Source of the DNA: Gymnorhina tibicen
Taxonomy: Eukaryota > Chordata > Aves > Passeriformes > Artamidae
Assembly (NCBI GenBank): GCA_013399875.1
Contig: VXAZ01001045.1
Coordinates: 715,346 to 779,345 of the forward strand
DNA length: 64,000 nt
Direction of reading: 5' to 3'
This document shows positions 1 through 13,300 of the stretch, in pieces; the first letter of the stretch is position 1; every line of letters starts with the position of its first letter. Under the pieces are notes generated by a model. The model was given only the letters and a program-made list of their open reading frames with translations. It was not told the origin of the DNA and made no database searches. Position numbers and translations under genes: made by a program.

Positions 1-111
1 GCATCACCATATAAACCATGCTTGCTCTTTCCTTTGAAATTTTCTGAAGCATATAGAGCAGTATGGACATGAAGATAAGACAGGACAAGAAGAAATGGTG
101 CATTAGCATTC
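1..111 (-). CDS. STS: Steroid sulfatase, coding exon 5, cut by the left window edge
   Basis: This is the partial fifth coding exon. Reading down from 111 after acceptor TTTTCCAG, a G completes the arginine codon split at the previous donor. The frame then gives [20 protein letters not shown] and continues through [12 protein letters not shown] to the window edge. H288 in HVH corresponds to the active-site histidine H290 of human STS. The visible part has 36 full codons and ends mid-codon (GC), exactly where human STS continues with alanine. No donor is reached, so the exon and the C-terminal half of the enzyme lie outside the window. The match in sequence, phase and order makes the call firm although the exon is short. 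Confidence 0.95.
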
Positions 112-2999
112 CTGGAAAACAAAACAAAGCAAAACCACAAATCCTCAGTATATTTTATAATAAAATTTCTACAAATAAATCTTTCTACAATAGAGTTAAA
201 AAAAAGGCTCCCTGTCCCCTCACAAACAAACAAACAGCAAAAAAAACCCCAAAAAAGGTGAAAAGGGATACTGTAATTGATGACAAGGTAATTCTGAACA
301 ATCACACACACAGTACAAATGCCATTCTTTCATTGAAATGAAAGCAAAAAGAAATGACAAAATCTAACTAACTATTATTTGCTATATACATTGAAAGAGG
401 ACTTGTTTAAAGGTGGGCATCTAGCAGTTTCTGAATACAAGCACCTCTCCTCATTTTACAAGTATATATTAAAAAACCTGAATACAACTGCTGTTCAAAA
501 ACATATCCTCAGAACTACATATCTACATGAAACATAATTTCCTTCCTCACAAAGTCATGGGGAAGCTAATCAGCTAAACTATTATGAGGACCTGGGTCTT
601 TATCCTGGACTAAGGTATATGACCAAATCTCTGTTCTTTTACAGCTCTGTGTGTGTATGCACGTGACTGTACATAACCTCAAAGTACATAATGATTTAAA
701 ATTTTTCTTCTCAAGGTAATGAACAGTCTCCATTGTCTTCTATTTCCTAAACAGATACAAAAGAAAGAAATTGTACTGCAATAAGTAGACTCTCTGTAAA
801 TTTTGCTGTTCATGTGATCTGTCAACACGATATTTATGATCAATTCCAGCGGGCTGTGAAAGCACAGCTCAAACAAGTACTTCTCCTTATGCATTATTTA
901 TGGTACTTTATTTAAAATTGTGCCATACTAGCCAAATTTACTGCTATATGCTCTAACAGCATTTGCAGTACATTATGCATATTGTAAATATCAGCCGAAC
1001 CACAAAAGCACTACCCACAAAACTTGTCTGGATCTCACCTTAAAGCACACAGCTAATTGCAGACTATTTTTAGTTTTATTTATCATTTTCCCTCACCAAG
1101 CTGTGGTGGTTAATACCTGTGATTCACGTCAACATCAAAGGGAGACCACATATTTCCTCAAGCAGTTGATTCATCCACACTTTAAAGAGGGAAGGCACAA
1201 TACAGGCAAGCTCATAAAAACAATTTCTTTAAAATTAACAAAAAAATCCTAACCTTTAGAACTTGAAAACAAAGTCTTTTAGGAAAAGACATTAATCTGA
1301 TATCGATACTTTCCTCTTAAAGAAAAATAATTATGTTTAATCTAGTATATTTATGATCCATTTTTCCTCCCTCCTTGGCTGGATCTGTTTTTGCTCAAGT
1401 TACATAGTTAAAGCTTTTTTTCTCCTGGCATGTACAGCAGTACATAAACACAAAACAGGAAACTTTTATCCACATTACTCACTTGATAAGTGTATTTCTA
1501 ATGGGGATTTTTCTTCATAAAACATTTCCTTTTTTTTTAGGAAACCCAGAATAAATACAGCATTCTTCATGTGGAAAATGGATAAAAAATATTTTAATTC
1601 TCTTACAAATATTTGTGCATCAATCCTGTATTACCTTAGTAATATGAAGTACTGATCCAAAAAAATTTAAGACAATGCTTTTCATAAAAAAACCACTTTC
1701 CACGAAGTTGTTTGTTTCTATTTGAAAGGTCATACATGTGAGAACTTTTCACAATTGTAGCAAAAAATAACAGGAGATTCCTGAGTCAATTAAAAAGGCT
1801 GCAAATATCACTAATTGAAGTATAAACCAGATGTATACTTAGAATTTACATATTTAATACACACATAAATGTAATACTGACCTTTCATTAGAGAACTTTA
1901 CTGCAAGGCAGATGATTTTTGTTTCACAACTTGCATTTTTTTAATGCCTGGGATTATGGTTGACTTCTTCCTTAAACACAGTTCACTGAATAGAGTTTAA
2001 TATAGAAAGTCTAAGGTAAAGCACCACAACAAATTATTTTATACTTTTAACACTGCAAGCAAAATTTAGTTTTCATGCCAACTATCTTGTTCTAATGCCA
2101 TAGAGACACTGCAATCTCATAACTGCCTACCTGCTTTGCTAAAAGTGAGTATCAAAAGCCTCCATTACAAATGCTATTTTCAAGACGTAATGACTCAAGT
2201 TTTTTGTAGTTTGGTTTGTTTGTTGTTTGCTGAGCTCACACAAAGATCTAACTTTCATAAAGAGTCATCAGATCAATGATTGATATGGAAGGGCACTACA
2301 TCATTCTCTTTTTTCCAACTAAAATTGACAGCTTTTGATTGACAGCTTGCTGTCAGGTGTAAAAGTGTCTCACCTATTAATATCCTATAAAAGATCAGAG
2401 GCAGCTATTTATCTCCTGCCAAAACCCTTTGAGGAGAATCATAACTGAATACCTTTACTCTGACCTTGAAAATGGAATGACAATACCAGCTAGTAGGCAG
2501 GAGAGAAATTTGACAATAACAGCTTAACTCGTGAACCACTTCAATAAACAGCTCTTTCAAAAATGTATTCCCACTATCTCTTACACAGCCCAAACACAGA
2601 GAATCTCCGTTTCAAAAGATTTGAGATTTTTTTATCCTCACATGAGTCACACAGCTTTTTTCAATTTATCAAGTAGCTAGAGAGAGATTACATACATCTG
2701 ACATAAGATATTCTTCAGGGTGTTTTTAATGGATCTTGAAAACATCTTAAAGCATCACATTGCTCGTGACTCCTCTGCATTGCAAAGTACCAGGTTCTTT
2801 TTTATTTTGAGGTGTCTTTATACTACTCAAGGATTCAGCTCAGGCTTGAGCTGTAAAACACAACTTTAAAGTGGGTGAGAGAGCAATTAAAACTAATCTG
2901 ACTTAGTGCTTCAAACACAAGTCTTTTAACTTTTTTTCTGCAAATCTGCTCCAAATGCTTGCTGCTTTGAAAATTCCTTGGGCAATTGTTTGCTTTTCT

Positions 3000-3312
3000 G
3001 TGCACTGATGTGGTGCAGTTGACACATTGCAGGGAAGAGATACCACCCAGAGGCACCTGGACAAGCTCGAGAGTTTGGCCCATGAGAATTTAATGAAGAT
3101 CAACAAGTCCAAGTGCAAAGGCCTGCACCTGAGTCGTGTCAGTCCCAAGCAAAAATGCAGGCTGGATGAAGAATGGATTGAGAGCAGACCTAAGAAGGAC
3201 TTGGGGGTGTTGGTTGACAAGAAGCTCCACATTAGCTGGCAAAATGTGCACTTGCAGCCCATAAAGCCAACCGTATCCCGGGCTTCACCAAAACCAGCAC
3301 GACCAGCAGGTA
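3000..3312 (+). mobile_element. CR1 LINE fragment, reverse-transcriptase C-terminal part
   Basis: The translation reads QGRDTTQRHLDKLESLAHEN, then LMKINKSKCKGLHL and KKDLGVLVDKKLHIS. This is the classic C-terminal end of the CR1 ORF2 reverse transcriptase, with minor decay. It begins near the GGTGCAGTTGACAC block and stops abruptly at about 3,312, where an opposite-strand CR1 piece starts. Both ends are missing and the fragment is inactive. Confidence 0.85.
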
Positions 3313-3720
3313 ATACTTGAACACTTCCAGGGATGGGGCATCTACAATTGCTCTACCTGACCCAGTGCTTCATCACCCTCTGGAGTAAAGAATTTCTTCA
3401 TAACACCTAGTTTAAACCTGTCCCCTTTCAGTTTAAAACTATCACCTGTCACTATCTGTCCTTATAAAAAGTCCCTCTCCCTCCTTTTATGAGGCCCCTT
3501 AAGGTTCTGTAAGGCTGCAGTGAGGTCTCTTTTGAGCCTTCTCTTCTCCATGCTAAACAACCTCAGCTTTTTCAGCCTGTCCTCATAGGAAAGGAGTTTC
3601 ATCCCACTGATCATCTCCTTGACCCTCCTCAGGATCCACTCTAAGAGGTCCACATCTTTCTTGTGCTGAGTACCTCACACCTAGACACAGTACTCTATGT
3701 GAAGCAACAGTGTGTCAACA
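3313..3720 (-). mobile_element. CR1 LINE fragment, 3' part lacking the terminal ~100 bp
   Basis: Read on the minus strand it encodes LRRVKEMISGMKLLSYEDRL, then KKLRLFSMEKRRLKRDLTAA, a CR1 ORF2 C-terminal end. Its 3' UTR follows (complement of ACACTTCCAGGGATGGGGCA). The usual AGAATCATAGAAT-type 3' tail is absent because the copy is cut at the junction with the plus-strand CR1. Confidence 0.85.
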
Positions 3721-5825
3721 GAAGCAGGTGGAAACTTAACATTTCCTTTCCTGTAGTTTTCCTTTTACTAAAAAAGTTCTTATTCAGTATCCCCCCCAGT
3801 GGGAAGATTCATTAGTGCTTATTCCCCATGGATGCCTCCTCTACTTCCACATTAGATCACCAGTAAGACAGTGCTCTTTGTGATAGGACTTCATTAAACC
3901 TTCTTGTTTCTGCAGGAGGAAAAGCCAAATTTTGGCTTAGTTGTATCAAAGCAGGACTTTGTTCTACATGCTGGATTTTGTTTTGTTTTAACTGCTAACA
4001 GTGCTAAAATTCTTGTTAGTCTGAATGAATCCATGAATGAATGTTTCTGCCCTGTTTTAAAAGCACAACATCAAACACAGGTGTCATATTTTCAATTTTT
4101 TTCAAAATCAGAAAGAGAACTCCAGATGACCTGGGGGTAACTTATCAGAACCAGAAAAAGTGTTGAAAATGCAACAGAGAGAGGAGAAAAAATGTAAATA
4201 TATAGAAAATCTGACTCTTTCTAGTAGATATTAGAAGTAAGATTTGTTACTACTCTATCTGCATTTTTGAAGTAATTCTTCCATGCCAATAGACAAGACA
4301 TTTCTACCTCTCCAATTTCATGCCTTCATTGCTTCCTTTAAATTCTTAAGGTACATAACTCACATATGTTTTTATTTCCTTTCTATATAACCTTTTTTCT
4401 CCCCCTCCTGAAGAACATTTTTGTAAGCACAGAGAAAAAAAAGAAATTTCTCATCTAGTACAAATTATACTCATTACTAAACCCTCTCATCCACGAAACT
4501 TTGGAGTCCAGGATACAGATCTACTTCTGTTTTAGAAGAGTTCCACTGACAATTCAGTCTGCCACTCATCAGAGAACTAGTGAGGTCCCTAATCATTCTC
4601 AAATGATCTAAAGATTTAGTAAAGCCGTGTATAAACTCACACCTTTTTCCTGTTTTCTTGTTCAAAAGGCACAATCAGAGGTCTGAGAGAAAAGGCATGA
4701 AGATCCAATAGAGTTGTTACAGCTAATAAGTTTCTACATTTTTATAATATATGTGCACATATACATTATATATATACAGAGATACACAAACGCTTCTCTA
4801 TAATTTTTATTTTGCTGTAAACTATAAGGAATATTCTTGTCAGATTCATAAAAACACTTGATTTCAGAACTCTAGTACAACACGACAACTGCTAGATCTT
4901 TAGACCTACTGATATACGGAAAAACTCTAAACCTCAGTCTCCTAGAGTAGATAACAAAAAAATTCAATAGGTGTTGCAACAGTGTTTCAAGGACTAAAAT
5001 ATAATAGATAAAGAGAAAATTTACAGTTTATTAACTGTTATCACAAAATTTTGAAAATCATGCTTATGTAATCTATGATTGGTAAAACTAGGCAAGAAAA
5101 TTCTTCAAATTCACCTTCACCACAGCTTTTAAATATAATCATGTTTGTATTTAAATACTGTTTTCCAGAAAGTAGATTTCATTAAACATTTTAAAAATTT
5201 TATTCATTGTGATCAGCTATAAAATTTGTCAGAGAGGTATTCAGTATCACAGAGTGGTACTTTTTATTGTTAATCCTTGATACATTAGAAACTGAACTCT
5301 GACATTTTGCAAAATTGAATTTTCTGTGCAGCTGGTCATTGAAGGGCATGCTGAAGATGTATGAGTGACAACCACATTGAATTTAACATTAAATAATTAG
5401 CATCCATTTGACTTTCAAATACATTGTAATACCAAAAGAGCATTCTGATAAGTTTACGACATGTAAACACACTTCCTCTCAGGAAAAAGCAATTGGAATT
5501 AACATACAGAGACCTGACCTGCCCACTCACAATTAGCGTAAGCAACTAAATTACTACCAGTTTTCACACACCAGATCTGACACTTGTAATTGCATACATT
5601 CTTCTCCAGTGCCATTTTTGGGCACTGAATTTTGTATTTTCTCTTTTTCAGTCTCTTGAGGAACAAACAAAAATTGTAATATGCATGGACTGGACTAAGG
5701 AAGATAAAATACAATACCACCTCTCCAAAAACCAGACCAAAATGAGTACAACAGCACGTAGCTATACACTATGACAAAATTATAAGACTTTAAAAATACA
5801 AATTCTAACAATTATATAGAATCAC

Positions 5826-6372
5826 AAGCCAAAGTCTTCCATCCAGCAGTCCAAGGTAGTTGTTCTGAAGAGCCCTCTCCTTATTTTGATAGGAATCAAA
5901 AATTCTTATCATTTTGTGATCCCTGTGCTCAAAGAGCTTCCAGCCATCACAGCACCCACCACTCTTTCTCTGTTCACAGAGAGCAGGTTCAGCAGGGCCC
6001 CTCGCCAGGTTGGTTCACTCACCAGCTGTGTCAGGAAGTTATCTTCCATACACTCCAAGAACCACTCACACAGTTTCCTGTCCACTGCTGAAGTCCCCCT
6101 CATGAACCAAGGCCAGGAATTGTGAGATTTCTCCCAGCTGCTTATAGAATATCTTGTCTTCCTCTTCATCCTGTCTGGGTGGTCCATAACATATTCCCAC
6201 CTTGGTGTCTACCTTGTTGGCCTATCCTCTGATTCTTGCCCATAAACACTCAAATCTATCACTACCATCGTTAAACTCTGGATAATCAAAACACTCATTA
6301 ATATAAAGGTCTACCCCACTGCCTCTCCTTCCTTGCCTATTCCTTCTGAACAATTTGATGTTTATACATGGT
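5826..6372 (-). mobile_element. CR1 LINE fragment, endonuclease region
   Basis: Minus-strand translation shows decayed CR1 ORF2 endonuclease sequence. Going 5' to 3', a block like RQGRRGSGVDLYINECFDYP is followed by RFECLWARIRG, then KVGICYGPPRQ with a frameshift. CEWFLECMEDNFLTQLVSEP and WRGALLNLLSVNRE come next. Frameshifts and stops are present. The copy is truncated at both ends and lacks the RT domain. Confidence 0.82.
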
Positions 6373-8616
6373 AAGAAGTCACAAAACTGAAAATTACTGA
6401 GAAACAGCTAGAAAAGAGAGTGTCTGGAAGTCTATCACCTGAACTCTGAAGAACTTATAGAGGTAATATAGGCAATAGGTATATTAAACTTACATAGATA
6501 AAACATGGGAAAATTAATATATATAGTCATATACATTGTATATAAATACAGCATTAAAAAAGCTTTACAGGAAATACCAGTGCTGTTGAAGATTTGAGCC
6601 TCATTATATATTTATTGTAAAGATATTTCAACAACTAAAAAACACATGATATCTGATGATTTTTAGTTTGATGGTAAAATGTGTATTCAGAACCAGTTAA
6701 GGTGAAAGCTTGAATTCTTCAAATTCAGGATTGTTTGCACTCTAGTATAATTGTGCACAAGGATTACCTGTGTATATGACTGAACTTGATGTATCATCTA
6801 AAGAAAAGGAGACTGTGTGACAAATTGAATGTTCAAACATGTGGCTAAGGGGCTGAAAGACCTGGAATGACAAGAATGCTGTCAAGCACCGTGACTTCCA
6901 AAAATCTTGTGGCCCCTGACTTCTGCAACCCAGTTACCTCTTGGTGGCCATTCACCTACAAATGGCCAAAGTCAGTAGATTAGTCATAAAAGCAATGGTC
7001 TACTGGTGCTCTGGAGTTGATAGGTATGAACTCTGTCATGTCAGAACTAGTGTGTCAAAGCAAATATTGATTTTCTTGCTCACACTAATACACGGGACAG
7101 ATCAATTTAGTGAATATTAATCTAATTACTTATATCCCCAGGAGTAAGGTTTATGGTCATATACTTTGCATGTGGGTTCATTAAAGGGCACAGTTAAGAT
7201 TGCTCAAATGCCCTAATTGCTTCTCAAGAGCTTAACATGTTTGGATATTCTCTAATATAACATTGACTATGAAGAGTCTGGGTTATAATTCTCACTGTAA
7301 TTGCAGCACTCCTGTAACAAAGTTTATTGTAAATTATGAATATATGCTATTAACCTGGACTTCAATTTAACATCACTGTTGTCTGAAAACTATACTGACA
7401 TTTGGGGCCAAGTGCCTAAATGATGTAAAGCTACTCACCTCCAGCTGGGTCAACAAAGCTATGCTGACTTACATGATACATTATTTTGCCAGCTCTAAAC
7501 ACTGGGGTCAAACAACAACACTAATCTACATGGTAACACCGTGCACATTACACATATTAATACAGTTAAAAGAATTACTAGTTTCCTACCATTGATTTCC
7601 ATCTTGAACTCCCCTATTTTGAGGCAACCATTTTATTGTCATGTGAAACATTCACAGATACCCAAAATACTATCACTACAGGCATTTTATAAACTTGCAA
7701 ATAATGCAAGAATATACTAACATATAGTTAACGTACTTGAGAGTCTTTTAAAATCACCGAATGCTTGACCACTAAGCAAGTAATCTCTCAACAATTTTCA
7801 ACTGTGTTTGTTTGTGGGTTTGTAATAACAAAGTTATTCACTGTTAAATTAGTTACAATGTATCTGAGAAGGCATCTTTATATCTATCCCCATTGCCACA
7901 ATGAAATAAAGATGGTTTAGTTCATTTATAAATACTTATGAGAACGTTGATTGTTGGGAAGATTTACTTAAGGAAATTTGTTATAAAAACCATTTTTTCA
8001 GTATAATATATAGAAATGGCCACATCAAATATTCATAATGATAGAAATGACAAAAAATTGCAGTATGAGATCGAGATTTTAGATAAACACTTTCTCTTGC
8101 TAACAGCTAGAAGCAGCTGCTGCGTGCAGTCATTAAGTCTAAAAAAGTTAGCCACAGATTCTTTGGTACATGTTTTCATCCGGCAATGACATCATATTCA
8201 TGTATTCACAGTAACTAGTGCTACATACTTTAAAGAATAGTAATTCAGGGATGTAGAAGAGAAACTTAGGATAATAGCAATTCTATATCTTAGAATATGA
8301 TTTAACTTTGATTTAGTATTTTTAAAAATGCTGCAACCTGTGTCAAAAGTGGTGGATAAAAATACATACAGATATTTTTTCCAGAAGTTAAATTGATTAA
8401 GCTGTTTTTTCTCTAATATATTGATTTACATTTTAAAATATAAAAATGTATACTTTTTTGACTTAATCCCATTAAGAGCCCTGTGGTGACAATTATGGCA
8501 AAGTAACTGATTTAGCAAAAATGAATGATGACTTAAGATGGTTTTGGAAATCCAATATTTAGATGGCCCAATGTGATGGCTATTAAAAACATTGTTTTCA
8601 AAACACCCATTTGTTT

Positions 8617-9388
8617 CACAGAATCACAGAATACAGAATGGGTAAAGTTGGAAGGGACAACAGTGGGATCATCTGGTCCAGGCTCCCTGTACAAGCAGGG
8701 TCATCCCAGAGCACATGGCAGAGGAGTATGTCCAGACGGTTCTTAAATATCTCCAGCGAGGGAGACTCCAAAACCTCTCTGGGCAACTGTTCCACAGCAC
8801 TGTCACCTGAACAGTAAAGATTTACTTCCTCATATTCAGGTGGAACTTCCTGTGCATCAGTTTCTGCCCATTGCCTCCTGTCCTATTTTTCTTGGCATCA
8901 CCAAGAAGAGCCTGGCTCCATCCTCTTGACACCTTCACCTCAGATACTTATGTATAGTGACGAGGTCCCCTTTCAGTTTTCTCTTCTTGAGGCCAAACAG
9001 GCCCAGCTACCTCAGCCTTTCTGCATAAGAGAGATGTTCCAGTCCCTTAATCAACTTTATTGCCCTCTGCTGGACCTGCTCCAGGAGCTCCATGTCTCTC
9101 TTGTCCTCAGGATCCCAGAACTGGAACACTGCACTCCAGATGTGCCTCATGAGGGCTGAGTAGAGGGGCAGGATCACCCCCCTTGATCTGCTGGCAATGC
9201 TCTTCCTAATGCACCCCAAGACACCATTGTCCTTCTTGGCCACAGGGACACACTGCAGGCTCATAGACAGCTTGTTGTCCACCAGGACCTCCAGGCCCTT
9301 CTCCACAGAGCTGCTTTACAGCAGGTCACTCCCAGCCTGTCCCGGTGCCTGGGGTTATTCTGTCCCAGGTGCAGAAGCTAGCACTTAA
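8617..9388 (-). mobile_element. CR1 LINE 3' end (about 770 bp)
   Basis: It starts (3' tail) with CACAGAATCACAGAATACAG at 8,619 on the plus strand. It continues through the typical GGAAGGGACAACAGTGGG and CATCTGGTCCAGGCTCCCTG blocks. The minus-strand frame encodes MEKGLEVLVDNKLSMSLQCV and ELLEQVQQRAIKLIKGLEHL, the CR1 RT C-terminus. It is 5'-truncated, as most avian CR1 copies are, and belongs to the same subfamily as the copy at 43.86 kb. Confidence 0.9.
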
Positions 9389-9901
9389 TTTCTGAAAATA
9401 AAATCTTTTCAAAATTATTGTCATAAAAGTAGAGACATCTAAAATGCCAGTATCTTAAAAAATTTGCCGTATGAATGCCTTTCAATGGATGTATCAACTC
9501 CATGATGAAGAACATTTCCCATTCCAGAAAAGTAATGGATTATGACTCTGCATTGTGCTTTCACAGAATTAAGTCACACCACAAAAAAATTTTCATATTT
9601 CAAGTTACATGAAATTCCTAAGAATTAAAGTCCTAAAAAAGTTAAAAATTTTTGAAAAAAATTTTAGGAAGCATGTAAATAAAACCATTCTATTTTTTAT
9701 AGAGAAATTAATTACATACCCAATAGAAAGAAACCAGTCATTCCCACCAAAAAGATTAACTTCAGTCATCTTTTAAAGGAAAAAAATTTTGATCATATAT
9801 AATGACATATTCCTTGTGCCCACCAGCTCACATTTTTTTCTAATTTTCAGAAGCACTGTCATTATGAAATGCCAACAATAACTTAAAAAACAGAAACCTA
9901 C

Positions 9902-10325
9902 CTTCCAATAAACTGCATGGCTTCTTTTGTCAGTCTCTGAGTAAGGTTCTCATAGGACAGTGGCTGCTGGATAATCTGATGGTCCCTCATTAAAAAGCAG
10001 TTTAGGTGTCGAAAATGATAGAAGAAAAAAATCAAAACCACAAGTGAAATTGTGATTATTAACAAGCAGTAACCCAATGCCTGGAAGGGTACTTTGAGGA
10101 GGCCACTGTACTGCACTATTGCCAAAGACACAAGGGCGATTCCAGTGATTTGGATTGGGATAACAAGGGCTTTCTGAACCCCTTTTAAAAATACGCTGCC
10201 TTGGCCAGGTTTGCAGTCTCTAAAATTGGTCACGGGAAGGCCATAAAAATAATCAAATCCATGACTGTGGGGGTGGTGACAGAAGTCATTACTGCTTTCA
10301 CAGTTCAGCCCAAGATGCCACTTTC
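9902..10325 (-). CDS. STS: Steroid sulfatase, coding exon 4 (membrane hairpin)
   Basis: The 424-nt exon encodes residues 131-272. It opens with GKWHLGLNC; K132 and H134 match the human active-site residues K134 and H136. The HGFDYFYG and TNFRDCKPG blocks follow. Two long hydrophobic stretches, about residues 183-206 and 211-235, form the hairpin that anchors STS in the ER membrane with its catalytic domain in the lumen; this insertion separates STS from soluble arylsulfatases. C139/C146 and C168/C240 sit where human STS has disulfides (recalled as 141-148 and 170-242). N257-L-T matches a second glycosylation site. Acceptor TTTGTAG|GAAAG and donor GGAAG|GTAGG bound the exon, which ends in phase 2. 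Confidence 0.97.
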
Positions 10326-13300
10326 CTACAAAGAGAGAAGGACAGGGAGTATTTTTGTAGTTATATCATCAAACTTACCTTTGATATGCTTTATTTCAAA
10401 CATGAAACCGTCACTATCTGACTGATATCCCCCTGCTCCCTGCATTTATTGTGTGGATCCCTATTTTCTATTTAAACTTTCTTTATGCCTTCATCAAAGA
10501 TTTTTTTCATGTCTGCCTCTTCATATCAGTTAGAAATAGTTTGGCATGGCTGCTGCTGAAGAACATTAAATTTTGAGTGGGCTAGCACCAGCTAGACTCT
10601 GAAGAGCAACAGAGCCCTAAAAGAGTGTTAACTTTGGAAATTAAGCCTTTGTGCATGTGTAGTTGTCATAAGAAAATACTATTTTGTAGCAGCTACTGAT
10701 TGAAGAGGAAGAACCAATATGAAATGACAAAATATCTTTTCTGAAATTTTTCTGGCAAATAATTTGACTAGTTAAAAAAACAAAAAGAGAAAAGAAGAAG
10801 AATAAAAGAGTAACAAATAGGAAATAAATAAAGAATAGGGAAATTATTAAAGCATTTATTATTTAAACAATTGCAAAATCTCTGAAATTGCCAATCTTCC
10901 TCAAAATATACATACATATAGTGAGGGTGATTATTTTGTATTTATATATTTCATATATATAAATGAGAAAAAGACAACAATAAGTTGTAACAACAAGTAA
11001 ATTGCTGTCAAATACTATCTCACAGCATTTTGTCCCACTAGGAAATCACTCTAATTCTGCAATAATGTTGGACAGTCTGACACAAGAAACCACTGAGCCT
11101 GATTTGCATTATACTAATATAATCTATATTCATGCTGATTATGGTAAGTATCTAGGTAATTCATTCTATGACTCAGGTACAACCTCTTATCATATGCTTA
11201 CGCATTGCTTAGCACAACAGATCTAATTGGTATCTGTTATTTGAATCAAAATGCATAATTATAAAAAAAATTCAAATTCAGTTAAGCCTATTGAGATAGA
11301 TTATGGATAGAGCTATGCTCTTTGCTCTCAGCAAGAATATGTGTTGAATATTTAAAAAAGCATGCTGGCCTTGACAAAACAGATGACATTATATACCGCT
11401 GGGCCAAACTTTTATTTATTTTTCTGAATCAAACACCTAAACATAACCAGCATAATTCAGGGGTTGTGATCTTAAAAGAAATAAACAAGAAAATCTGCAA
11501 ACCAGTAAGTCTTCATTCCCATAACTTAGCCGAAAGAAATTTGAAATATTTGTTTTAGAGACTTCAAAATACACATGGCAGAAAGCGCAAAACAGAAAAA
11601 AAAAGCATATATATAATTTTCCCTTTTTCCAAACCACCCCATCTTTTAAACATCTGTAAGAAAGTCCTGCTGCAAACAGTCCTGACTACCTCCTTCTGGG
11701 TCTACAGAACAGCATATTCATCCTGCACTTCTTCCTTTGGCAGTGACAAATGCAGGTACTGCAGTACCAAAGAGGGTGAACATGGGGATCTGTTCTGCTT
11801 TTTTTAAATTTAGCAAATGAGCTGGGCGTTCTTATTTTTCTTCCACAAATAACAGAACTGAGGTATAGGATGAGAATGTCATATGCCTAAGTTCATCTAT
11901 CAGCAAAGGTGGAGAAAACATAGAAATCTTGAATCTGAGCTGAGTCCAGTTGTCCTTGTACATCTTTTGATGATCTTAAGTTAAAAATAACTTCTGTATA
12001 TCATCAAAGCAGGTATAAAACATTTTCAGGTCTGCTTATGTGCTAGTGAAATGAAGGTCTCTACACTTTTCTCGTTCCATCAGAACTTTTCCCTGTCAAA
12101 TGGCCCCTCACCCGAAGTGGTATTCTGCCTTCTGTGAGCAGAATGGTTCTTGTCACTACTTTTGACACGGCCCAGTGAAAATTATTGTGGTCAATTAAAA
12201 AAACAGCAGTATACACCATTGTACTGAAATTTCAGCAGTTATAATGGTGTTATAAAGGACTAGATAAGGCTGGAACACTGATTTTCGTTCACAGCAAAGA
12301 AAGATATATATTTTTGAAAAGAAATGCTTCAATTTTTCTCTTAGGTTTTGATGACTGTCTTAATGGAATAATCATAAAGCCAGATGTGTAACAAAGTGAG
12401 CATGAAACAACTCTCATCAAGTTAGATAACTGATTTAAAGGTAGAGGCTTATAATCATGAACATAAATGATCTTCAGGCTTTAATCTTAAATTTTTTGTT
12501 GTTATATGTTAATCTCAAGGCACCTATAATTCAGTAAGAAAATACGAAAAAGAAACTCAAACAAATTAAGTATACCTTCAAGGTCACTTATTATGATATA
12601 GAGGTTTTTTTAACTGGATCTCAACTACAAGCCAGGATAGAAAAATCTTGCAATAACAAATTAGGACAGGGGAAAATATAGGTCCTATTTTTATCTAAAG
12701 AGTTTTAGCAAGCACAACAAATTGTTCAATGTCAAGATGAACTTGGGCCTCAGAAAAAGATTTTTTGAGAAGCAACCTAAGTTAAACAAAGCAGAGAGCA
12801 GGTTAGCGGGAAAAGAAACAGAAGCCTGGTTCAAATTATATCGGCAGCTGTGACGGAATGACACAATTGCCATTCTCAAATGGCTGGGGAGGTAGAAGGT
12901 TTTGATAGATCCTGTACTGCTCTGAGAAAGCAAGTGATGGCTGGGTCCACAATACATGTTTTGTTTCACTCCTTGTGACAATAACCCCTGCCTTGAGCTA
13001 GTGCTTGAACAGATTACTGTAATGTGCTTTAGATTCTGGGGCCCTTCTGAATCTGAGAGTAGTGCAAAATGCTCTCATCTCTTCGCCAAGTGATGCTTCA
13101 TAGAATGGACACTTCACACAAGCATCATAAGCATTTCAGCAGATTCTACCAAGCTTTTGAGTGAAATTTATGCTGTTAATTGTAAATTATGAGTACCGTA
13201 ATAATTTGAGACCTAGGCTTTTTTCCCTCTCCGTTAGCCACAATTAAGATTTCTGCAGAGAAAAAGCAATGCAACGAAAAGCAAGTGGAAATGAGAGGCA

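Larger units (their letters stand above)
112..9901 (-). other. STS: STS intron between coding exons 4 and 5 (9.8 kb)
   Basis: No further coding sequence was recognised here. The intron holds CR1 LINE pieces at about 3,000-3,312 (plus), 3,313-3,720 (minus), 5,826-6,372 (minus) and 8,617-9,388 (minus), listed separately. The remainder is AT-rich DNA without recognisable features, apart from a 16-bp palindrome at 4,748-4,763. Confidence 0.9.

Noticed and set aside
63..341. 92-codon plus-strand open frame at the left edge
   Set aside because: It overlaps the true minus-strand STS exon and is lysine-rich low complexity after it.
5886..6187. Overlapping frames suggesting a small gene
   Set aside because: The minus-strand frame is a fragment of the CR1 endonuclease; the plus-strand frame is its shadow.
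11845..11945. MIR-like SINE
   Set aside because: ACAGAACTGAGGTATAGGA resembles the MIR core, but the match is too short and diverged to call by eye. A RepeatMasker run would decide.
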